Below are positions 25,436 to 32,609 of a DNA stretch of 64,000 nucleotides, piece by piece (the first letter of the stretch is position 1; each line of letters begins with the position of its first letter). Below the pieces are notes generated by a model. That model did no database searches. It had not been told where the DNA came from and saw only the letters and a program-made list of their open reading frames with translations. The position numbers and the translations under genes are program-made. Origin of the DNA: Thiothrix sp. (lineage in GTDB: Bacteria > Pseudomonadota > Gammaproteobacteria > Thiotrichales > Thiotrichaceae); contig SSFA01000020.1 of assembly GCA_008015155.1 (NCBI GenBank), positions 1 through 64,000 on the forward strand, written 5' to 3'.

Positions 25436-25635
25436 CCCTGCTCTCCTGTTGTAGCAGCTTGCTCCAAGCGTTCAATCACTAATTTTGCAGCTTGTTGGTA
25501 TAGCTCGGCATCAAAATGTTCTTGATTAGAAACTACTGCAAAGTTCTGCTGACAATATTCAGCAAAGCGGCGAGCAGCAGTACTTGTTAGCTGCGAAGCG
25601 TTAAGCCATTCGGCTCGTACGGGTTCAGATGACAC
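25432..25635 (-). CDS. Small hypothetical protein coupled to the YhaN-like ATPase
   Basis: A 67-residue protein starting at GTG 25635 with GGAGG 7 nt upstream. It overlaps the ATPase start by four bases (ATGA). The sequence (LNASQLTSTAARRFAEYCQQNFAVVSNQEHF and an Ala/Glu-rich helix) is helical and soluble. It occupies the place where a YhaO-like phosphatase gene would be expected; it could be a remnant of one or a separate accessory protein. No recognisable domain. Confidence 0.6.
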   Translation of the reverse strand: MSSEPVRAEWLNASQLTSTAARRFAEYCQQNFAVVSNQEHFDAELYQQAAKLVIERLEQAATTGEQG

Positions 25636-25842
25636 TCTTTACCTCCGTTCCAAGATAGATTTGTTTAACTATAATGCAAAACCACAAAAAAAGTCGGATT
25701 CATCCTTGTTAGCTGCTCTGTGCGTACTTTAAAGACAGCTCATCGGTAAGATAGGTCGCTTCAGCGGGGAGAACGTTTAAAACATGACAGCTTTGCCTAA
25801 ATCACTAAGATACCGGCTCTTCCACAGACAAAAGGATGTGTC

Positions 25843-27153
25843 ATGATGGCTAGAATCTTAATCCTCGATCTTAATCCCCAGTGCATTCACCCAGACTTGT
25901 CAATAGCTTACTTAGTGACACCGTTACGGGCTGCAGGCTTACAGGTCGATGTCAAAACCCTCTGTACAGATATTCAGCAACTACCCCCACAAAAGTCCAA
26001 GCATACCCTTAGCCCAGTTGATTTGAATCTGACAACTATCCAAAAGTATTTAGAAGACACTCAACCTGCTTTAATTTTAATACCTAGCTATTTGCATCAT
26101 TATGCAGCCGTTCAAGTCCTAGCTAAGTTGACAGCTGACTTAACCCTACCAGTGATATTAGGTGGAGCCTGTTTAAGCGCTTGCCGAAGTGAAGATCTAC
26201 CGCTATGGTTAAATCTAGAGGGGGTGACGGCTGTATTTGTTGGTGAGGCGGATTGGGTTATTGCTGATCTTGTGGATACCTTATTAAGTAAGCAAAATTT
26301 ATCCGCATGGCCAGGTATTTGTCAGCGTGGAGTAGAATTAGAAACGACTACTGCGCCACCTTTACAAGAATTAGACTTACTGCCTCTACCTGATTTTTCC
26401 GATTTTGCATGGCCTTCTTACCCTAGGGCTTTCATTCCTATTCTTACCGGTCGACATACGCTATTAGAAACTGGGCAAACTGTTTATAACAGCCGTCCTG
26501 TGCAGGCAGTCTTGGAAGAGTTAAAAATCCAAGCCGAGCGCTATCAACGTAAAGCTTTTATCTTTTTAGATACCAGTCTCAATACGAACTTAGCTATGTG
26601 GCATGGTCTGATTGATACTATTCAAGCAGTAGTACCTGGTTGTCAGTGGCTAGCCACCGTCCATTTAGATGGAAAACATGAGCTGGGCTTGGATTTAGCG
26701 ACCTTTGTCGCCGCGCGTGCAGCAGGCTTGAGACATGTGAATATTAGTTTAGATGCCACCCAAACGCTTAGACAAGGTAAGATCTTAAATGCAGCGCTGG
26801 AACGTAATCGTGCGCTGGTCGCCCATGCGTATCAAGCAGGTTTAAGTGTGCGTTGTGTGGTGCATAATCAAAATCTACTGACTAATCTTGCTGACCTACC
26901 TAATACGAATGACTTCTTATTGCGCAAGTTGGTAGAAACAGAACAAGCTAAGCAGCAGGTCATTCGACTCGAAGCAGAGCAAACCCTTCATCAGCCTCAA
27001 TCTCTCCACTTGAATAGCGCTAACAGCCCCTCGAAACCACTCATCAAAACAATAAACTCGTCCCCACCTAAACCGAATGTTTGGCAACGTTTTAAAAAAA
27101 GCTTAGTCAGTCATAAAAACTTGCAAACAACTGAAGTAAATCAATCTATTTAA
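25843..27153 (+). CDS. Cobalamin-binding/radical-SAM-like protein lacking the Fe-S motif
   Basis: A 436-residue protein with an N-terminal B12-binding-like Rossmann domain (residues 4-145; ILGGACLSACR loop) and a TIM-barrel-like segment that follows the B12-radical-SAM template. Where family members have RGCPxxCxFC after a PxxTSR-type strand, this protein reads PILTGRHTLLETGQTVYNSRP (199-219): the VYxSRP part is kept but the three cluster cysteines are absent. The later barrel continues (VNISLDATQTLRQGKIL). It has probably lost radical SAM chemistry and may bind cobalamin or act as a scaffold. ATG 25843 is used. A basic tail follows residue 370. Confidence 0.6.
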   Translation: MMARILILDLNPQCIHPDLSIAYLVTPLRAAGLQVDVKTLCTDIQQLPPQKSKHTLSPVDLNLTTIQKYLEDTQPALILIPSYLHHYAAVQVLAKLTADLTLPVILGGACLSACRSEDLPLWLNLEGVTAVFVGEADWVIADLVDTLLSKQNLSAWPGICQRGVELETTTAPPLQELDLLPLPDFSDFAWPSYPRAFIPILTGRHTLLETGQTVYNSRPVQAVLEELKIQAERYQRKAFIFLDTSLNTNLAMWHGLIDTIQAVVPGCQWLATVHLDGKHELGLDLATFVAARAAGLRHVNISLDATQTLRQGKILNAALERNRALVAHAYQAGLSVRCVVHNQNLLTNLADLPNTNDFLLRKLVETEQAKQQVIRLEAEQTLHQPQSLHLNSANSPSKPLIKTINSSPPKPNVWQRFKKSLVSHKNLQTTEVNQSI

Positions 27154-27319
27154 GCGGCTTTTTGATAAATCGTTTTAATTAATCAGTTAGCGTTCAGGCA
27201 GAAGCTGCGAGGATGCGCAAGGAGCGGGCAGCTCGTCGGGTAAATTTAAGCAGCTTTGTGAATGATTTTATATTTGGATAGCAAATCCTAATAATAAAAA
27301 CAACGAACGGCAACGACTA

Positions 27320-28330
27320 ATGAAAAAACAAAATCTATTTGCACTGGCTGCAATTGCAGGTATGGGTCTGTCTGCTTGTAGTCAAACTCCCCAAACAATT
27401 CCTGAAGCGGATGCATTAGTAAGTACGCCTGTGGTACGGCCACCGTATGCACAACAAGCGGTAAGTGTGCCTAAACACCAACAATTAGGCTATCAGCGTC
27501 CTATTCCGCATGCTTATCCTAAAGGCAATATGAATTACCACGACCCGCGGGGTGGGTATGGTATTCCTTCCATTCCGCCGCAAATGGTTAGCAATAATCA
27601 AATGCCGCGCTTGTCTAGAGCTGAGCTCCGGGCGATTGGTGATCAGATTTTTAATAATGAGGGCGGTGGAAATCTGAATCATCTCGTGCATTGGAACGAT
27701 GGTGAGGACTTTGCTTCTATGGGCATTGGCCATTTCACTTGGTATCCTGCAGGTCGCCGCCAAAGTTTCGGTAATACCTTCCCAGGATTACTGGATTATA
27801 TGGCACAAAATGGCGTGCAATTGCCGGGATGGCTACAACAAGCACGCATGCAAGGTGCACCTTGGTCAACGCGTGAAGAGTTAATGGCACAGAAAAACTC
27901 TCCACAAGTTCAGCAGCTGCAACAGCTGCTCTACAACACCCGCGAATTACAAGCCCAATATATTGTTGACCGTACCCGTACAGCCATGCCGAAGTTAGTA
28001 AAGGCCTCTAATCAACAATCAACGGTTGCACGCAATTTGAATGCGGTTGCCAATACGCCCGGTGGTTGGTACGCCTTAATTGACTATGTGAATTTTAAGG
28101 GAGAAGGTCTAGGTAATGGCGGGTATCGCGGTCAAAACTGGGGTTTACGCCAAGTACTAGAAGAAATGCGCCCTACGGCACAAGGTCAGCAAGCTCTACA
28201 TGAATTTGCGGATGCTGCCATGCGCGTTTTACAGCGTCGTGTACAGAATTCAGATCCTTCGCGCAATGAAGCGCGTTGGTTACGTGGTTGGCAAAATCGG
28301 GTGGATACCTATCGTAATCCGATTGTTTAA
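27320..28330 (+). CDS. Lysozyme-like outer-membrane lipoprotein
   Basis: A 336-residue exported protein. The N terminus has a lipoprotein signal ending LSAC (lipobox, C20), followed by a Pro-rich linker to about residue 95. The domain that follows shows IFNNEGGGNLNHLVHWNDGEDFASMGIGHFTWYP, resembling a lysozyme or glycosidase-type active site (E around FNNE and a glycine-aspartate loop), and ends with a helical segment. Family members of this pattern are uncharacterised in my knowledge. It would sit in the periplasm anchored to a membrane. Assignment of enzymatic activity is inference. Confidence 0.65.
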   Translation: MKKQNLFALAAIAGMGLSACSQTPQTIPEADALVSTPVVRPPYAQQAVSVPKHQQLGYQRPIPHAYPKGNMNYHDPRGGYGIPSIPPQMVSNNQMPRLSRAELRAIGDQIFNNEGGGNLNHLVHWNDGEDFASMGIGHFTWYPAGRRQSFGNTFPGLLDYMAQNGVQLPGWLQQARMQGAPWSTREELMAQKNSPQVQQLQQLLYNTRELQAQYIVDRTRTAMPKLVKASNQQSTVARNLNAVANTPGGWYALIDYVNFKGEGLGNGGYRGQNWGLRQVLEEMRPTAQGQQALHEFADAAMRVLQRRVQNSDPSRNEARWLRGWQNRVDTYRNPIV

Positions 28331-28340
28331 GCCTGACTAA

Positions 28341-28366
28341 TAGCTAGCAGTATTAGCTGCTAGCTA
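28341..28366. terminator. Inverted repeat between convergent genes
   Basis: TAGCTAGCAG and CTGCTAGCTA are perfect 10-bp complements with a 6-nt loop. It lies where the lipoprotein and the radical SAM genes converge and overlaps the latter's last bases. A T tract is lacking, so termination would be weak or factor-assisted. Confidence 0.5.
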
Positions 28367-29880
28367 TCACTATCCAATGCATGTCTGACTTGGCGCTGCT
28401 TACGTGCGTCCGTAGCGGCTTGTTGTAAGGCTCGTTGACGCAATCCTGGTACAAAAGGGATCGCGCCTTTTTGGCCACTGCGCGCATAATCCGCTAATAA
28501 TTGTTCCGTAAAAGCTTCATCCAAGCCTAAATCACTTAAAGCAATCTCATGCACTAGCTTAAATAAGCGCGGTAAGGCAATTTGATGAGTTTGCCCGGAA
28601 CGTTGATGAAGTTGCTCACTCAAGACCCAAAAGCGTGCGAAAGGAGTTTCACCTAGAAGTGAATTCAAGCTGTATTCAAAACGACCGGAATTACCAATCA
28701 GATCCCAATAGCGTGCAAATCGATTCATTTGCTGCATCGTGAAAAGGTCAATCCGATCAGTCGCCAAAATATTATAGGGCGGATAAGGATTGAAAATGAG
28801 ACCAAAGCCTTCCGTGTGGCGAATAATCGGTGCACCACGCAAACGTTTTAGGATACCTACTTGAATCTCATGGGGACGCAAAGCGACTAGCTGATCAAAA
28901 CCCTTAGCAAAACTGGCTAGATCCTCCCCGGGCAAGCCAAAAATTAAATCTGTATGTAAATGAGCTTTGCTATGCTGGCGCAGCCAAGCCAGATTTTCGA
29001 TAGATTTGGCATTATCCTGTTTACGACTGATGAGCGCTTGTACTGCAGGATTGAAGGTCTGGATACCAACCTCAAACTGCAAACTACCTGCAGGGAAGCG
29101 CTGAATACAGTCTTTTAAAGCATCGGGTAGATGATCTGGCACCAGTTCAAAATGCAGGAAAGTTTCAGCATCGAGACGCTCAAGAAAAAACTCTAGAATC
29201 GTTTGCGTAGTAGCTATCTTTAAGTTGAAGGTACGATCAACAAATTTAAAATGGCGTAGACCGCGCTTCCATAGCTGATCCATTTCGCTTAAAAAATGGC
29301 CTAACTCAAAGGGGTAAGCCGTTTTATCTAAAGCAGATAAACAGAACTCGCATTTAAAAGGGCAACCCCGCGAAGCTTCTACATACACAAACCTTTGCTT
29401 AAGATCCGTATCGGTATAATGCTCATAAGGTAAACTTAATTGTGCTAGGGGAATAAGCGGGCTATGAATAAATTTTTCTTTTGGCGCTTGTCCATTTAAG
29501 AGTTGACTACACAAGGCGCGCAAACTCTCTTCAGCCGCTCCACTGATGACATAATCAGCCCGTTCACTAATGATTTGTCCCTCGGCTTCATAGCTGACTT
29601 CTGGCCCACCGATTACAATGATTAATTGAGGCTGCAGCATTTTTAGCAAGCTAATGACTGCCGTGGTTTCAGCTACATTCCAGATATAAACCCCAAAGCC
29701 AACGATTTTAGGCTGCTTAGCTAAAACCTGCTCAGCGATATCTAAAGGGCGCATTGCAATAGTAAATTCTATAACTTCGCTCTGAGCTCGTAAAACGCCC
29801 AAATTTGCAAATAAATATCGAAGTCCTAGGGAGGCATGGGTATAGCGCGCATTGAGCGTAGAAAGCAAAATTTCGGGCAT
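28360..29880 (-). CDS. B12-binding domain/radical SAM protein (DUF4080 type)
   Basis: About 506 residues. An N-terminal cobalamin-binding-type domain (1-135; GGPEVSYEAEG) precedes a radical SAM barrel with the intact CxxxCxxC cluster motif C173-x3-C177-x2-C180 in RGCPFKCEFCL, and a C-terminal extension of the DUF4080 type. Start ATG 29880 gives MPEILLSTLNARYTHASLG, matching family N termini; the longer frame to 29919 is less likely. The reaction is not known. Its neighbour on the other side of the lipoprotein is a cluster-less relative. Confidence 0.85.
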   Translation of the reverse strand: MPEILLSTLNARYTHASLGLRYLFANLGVLRAQSEVIEFTIAMRPLDIAEQVLAKQPKIVGFGVYIWNVAETTAVISLLKMLQPQLIIVIGGPEVSYEAEGQIISERADYVISGAAEESLRALCSQLLNGQAPKEKFIHSPLIPLAQLSLPYEHYTDTDLKQRFVYVEASRGCPFKCEFCLSALDKTAYPFELGHFLSEMDQLWKRGLRHFKFVDRTFNLKIATTQTILEFFLERLDAETFLHFELVPDHLPDALKDCIQRFPAGSLQFEVGIQTFNPAVQALISRKQDNAKSIENLAWLRQHSKAHLHTDLIFGLPGEDLASFAKGFDQLVALRPHEIQVGILKRLRGAPIIRHTEGFGLIFNPYPPYNILATDRIDLFTMQQMNRFARYWDLIGNSGRFEYSLNSLLGETPFARFWVLSEQLHQRSGQTHQIALPRLFKLVHEIALSDLGLDEAFTEQLLADYARSGQKGAIPFVPGLRQRALQQAATDARKQRQVRHALDSDS

Positions 29881-30294
29881 ATAGATCGATGATGAGGGAA
29901 GTGAGGCGCATTTTAGCACAAAAACTTAAATGAATCTGATTTTAGAGTTGTTGTAAAGAGAAATAATGTAGTTTGAATGCGACATTTATCGGAGTATTTA
30001 GTTCAATCAATCGATTTTTTAGATAATTGATTTTTTCGAAAATCACAATTATTTGAATTTGTCAAGAGTAGCTGCAAGCCTTATTTTAATTGGTCTTGAT
30101 GTTTTTTTATATACCCATAAGAAAAATAAATAAATATAAAAATCATCCATTTATCCCCTTGACTACCATCCAAAAAATGACGCTTCAGGCTATTCATCCT
30201 TGAGGAAGCACGTGTTACAGTGCGCCCCGGTTCATAGCTAAGTCTTGAAATTAGCGATGAATTGCTTTTATAAACAACCTGTTAGGTTATTGTT
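29881..30294. other. AT-rich intergenic region
   Basis: Roughly 410 bp between divergent genes, with near-repeats of ATTGATTTTTT and several T runs. A TTGACT near 30158 could be a -35 element. Just before the next start codon, AACCT and AGGTT complement each other around GTT and could fold over the ribosome site. No gene or RNA was recognised. Confidence 0.4.
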
Positions 30295-30690
30295 ATGACT
30301 TTGTTTAACCATTTTCTAGCTCTGCTAGTAATGGCACTTGTTTGCTCAAGTCCAGCGCTGGCTGCCGGAAAGAAGGAGAAGACAACCAGTCTTCGCGTAA
30401 CTGCAACTGCTTATAATTCTCTACCGAGTCAAACGGATGGAAATCCAGACCTCGCTGCTTGGGGTGATCGTTTACGCCCAGGCATGAAAGCCATCGCTGT
30501 ATCTCGTGACCTGCTCTATAAATACGGATTAAAACGCAAAGCTAAGGTACGAATCAGTGGACTTGATGGCGAATTCCTAGTGCTCGATAAGATGCATTCA
30601 CGCTGGGAAAAGAAAATAGATATTTATATGGGGAAGGATCACCACAAGGCACGGCGCTTTGGGCGCAAGAATGTGACGATTAAGTGGTAA
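30295..30690 (+). CDS. 3D (Asp-Asp-Asp) domain exported protein
   Basis: A 131-residue protein with a signal peptide (residues 1-23, ending SSPALAA) and a double-psi barrel 3D domain: VTATAYNSLPSQTDGNPDLAAWGD, then AVSRDLL, VRISGLDGEFLVLDKM and DIYMG. The domain family is related to RlpA/MltA and is associated with peptidoglycan binding or cleavage; three aspartates are typical. It is followed by a good terminator and stands as its own transcription unit. Confidence 0.85.
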   Translation: MTLFNHFLALLVMALVCSSPALAAGKKEKTTSLRVTATAYNSLPSQTDGNPDLAAWGDRLRPGMKAIAVSRDLLYKYGLKRKAKVRISGLDGEFLVLDKMHSRWEKKIDIYMGKDHHKARRFGRKNVTIKW

Positions 30691-30714
30691 TGCATTAGAT
30701 CCAAGGATGGATAC

Positions 30715-30739
30715 AAGCCCGCTCTATGCGGGCTTTTTC
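30715..30739 (+). terminator. Rho-independent terminator
   Basis: AAGCCCGC pairs with GCGGGCTT around TCTAT and ends in TTTTTCTT. It closes the 3D-domain gene. Confidence 0.9.
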
Positions 30740-31042
30740 TTGTCCTTAAACTTAGTTGGCCCTAAAAACTATTTTTCCTATCAAGCTTTCACTACCAATT
30801 AAAGCTATCAGTCTATTAGTCAATCTAATTGCTTGCAGACAAAAACGGCTAATCCATGGATTAGCATTCAAATAGTTAACTTGATAAATTTAAGCTCACT
30901 TATATGTCTCTAGCACAAGACCATTTATCAACTTAAATCTACCATTAACAAGCGGCGCTGATTATTTAAATTTATTAAAAAAATATTATTAATAAATAAA
31001 TTAAATAAATCACTGATCTATAATGATCTAAAGAAGTGCCAA
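30740..31042. other. AT-rich intergenic region before the peroxidase gene
   Basis: About 300 bp with strong A/T bias near its end (AATATTATTAATAAATAAAT type). It probably contains the promoter of the peroxidase gene but no clear -35/-10 pair or gene stands out. Confidence 0.4.
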
Positions 31043-32506
31043 ATGAACAATAAATACACTTTATCCTTAGGTTTCGCTATCGCACTCAGTACTTATGCAA
31101 GCACTATTCATGCAGCTTATAGTATTGATACTGAATTGCGCTCTCTTATCAGTCAACATAACTTAAGTGGAGACCCTAGCAGAGGCCGCGTTATACCAAA
31201 TATCAATAGTCCTAAAGCTCAGTTGGGCATGCGCTTATTCTTTAATAAAGCTTTAGGCGGTAATAAAGATACCGCTTGCGTATCTTGCCATCACCCTTTG
31301 CTAGGAGGCGGTGATGATCTGGCTCTCTCGATTGGTATAGGTGCTGTTAATCCTGATTTATTAGGTTCTGGACGCTTACAGCTCTCTGGACACCCTAATG
31401 TGCCCCGCAATGCACCTACTACCTTTAATATGTCTTTATGGGACGCCGCTATTTTTTGGGACGGACGTATTGAAAGTTTAGCCAAGCAACCAGGCATGAA
31501 TGGCAGTGTAGGCGGTATTCGTACACCAAACACCTCTTTGGGTGTATCTGATCCACAAGCAGGGGCTAATTTAGTGGCAGCTCAAGCTAAATTTCCGGTG
31601 ACCTCTCATGCTGAAATGCGTGGGGACCTAGCTGGTACTATGGCAAACACCTATGTATGGACTCATTTAGCAGGCCGCTTAGGAGGCTTTGGTGAGGGTG
31701 CGGGCGAATTACCGCAACCTGAGTACTGGTTAAACCTATTTAAGCAAGTGTATGGCACTCCGACTAGCCAAGCTGAACAAGTCATTACGACCCAAAATGT
31801 CTTTGATGCTATCGGTGAGTATGAGCGCTCACAAACCTTCACTCACAACCCTTGGCAAGCTTATATCCGCGGCAACACTCAAGCTTTAAGTGAGAGTGCC
31901 AAACGTGGAGCACTTCTCTTTTATAAACCTTATCAACAAGGTGGCGGTAACTGTGTTGCTTGTCATAAAGGTGACACATTTACCGATGAGAAGTTTTATA
32001 ATTTAGCTATGCCACAGTTAGGTAAAGGTGAAAGAGGTGGTGCGGATAACACTCACGATTATGGGCGGGGTAATGAAACCAAGCTGTATGCTGATCGTTT
32101 CACCTTCCGCACACCATCTTTATTAAATGTCGAAGGCACCAAACCTTATTCACATGCCGGAGCCTATTACACCCTAGAAGCTGTCATTCAGCATCATCTA
32201 GATCCTGCTTGGGCGGTAGCGAATTATCAGCCTAACCGCGTCAAGGCTGAAAATCCCGGCATTCAAACTGAGACGATGCAAAAAAATACGTTTGAAGCTT
32301 TATATAAATTGCGTGAAGACCAGCAAAAAGGTTTAAACCCGTTACGGACTGCGCGCTTAAGTAAAACTTCTATCGAAGATTTGGCGAATTTTCTACGAGC
32401 TTTAACGGATCCCTGCATTAAAAGTGCCACTTGCTTAGCACCTTGGCTCCCACCCCTGCATGAAGACCCGAATGGCTTACAGCTTGAAGCTCAATTTAAG
32501 TTTTAA
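31043..32506 (+). CDS. Di-haem cytochrome c peroxidase/MauG-family protein
   Basis: A 487-residue periplasmic protein with a signal peptide (1-24, ending IHA). Two CxxCH haem-binding motifs are C79-C82-H83 (ACVSCHHP) and C304-C307-H308 (NCVACHKGDTF), with WDGR/FWDGRIESL and LPQPEYWLNLF between them, the layout of the bacterial cytochrome c peroxidase group. It could reduce peroxide using a c-type electron donor or oxidise another substrate. The length exceeds simple CcpA enzymes (about 330), so it may be MauG-like or a related family. Confidence 0.87.
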   Translation: MNNKYTLSLGFAIALSTYASTIHAAYSIDTELRSLISQHNLSGDPSRGRVIPNINSPKAQLGMRLFFNKALGGNKDTACVSCHHPLLGGGDDLALSIGIGAVNPDLLGSGRLQLSGHPNVPRNAPTTFNMSLWDAAIFWDGRIESLAKQPGMNGSVGGIRTPNTSLGVSDPQAGANLVAAQAKFPVTSHAEMRGDLAGTMANTYVWTHLAGRLGGFGEGAGELPQPEYWLNLFKQVYGTPTSQAEQVITTQNVFDAIGEYERSQTFTHNPWQAYIRGNTQALSESAKRGALLFYKPYQQGGGNCVACHKGDTFTDEKFYNLAMPQLGKGERGGADNTHDYGRGNETKLYADRFTFRTPSLLNVEGTKPYSHAGAYYTLEAVIQHHLDPAWAVANYQPNRVKAENPGIQTETMQKNTFEALYKLREDQQKGLNPLRTARLSKTSIEDLANFLRALTDPCIKSATCLAPWLPPLHEDPNGLQLEAQFKF

Positions 32507-32580
32507 GGAGTATCTTGAGCCGTTTTAACAAGCTAATCATTTCTCTCACTAATCAGTGAATTTTAAAACCACTTAGGTTG

Positions 32581-32608
32581 AAGGCAGCTCAAGCGAGTTG
32601 CCTTTTTT
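32581..32608 (+). terminator. Rho-independent terminator after the peroxidase gene
   Basis: AAGGCAGCTC and GAGTTGCCTT form a 10-bp stem (one G-T pair) with an AAGC loop, followed by six T residues. On the other strand it lies just past the end of polA and may serve both genes. Confidence 0.85.
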
Positions 32609-32609
32609 C

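Noticed and set aside
28341..28366. A transposon inverted repeat
   Set aside because: The perfect 10-bp complement lies between convergent genes and fits a terminator; no partner copy was seen.
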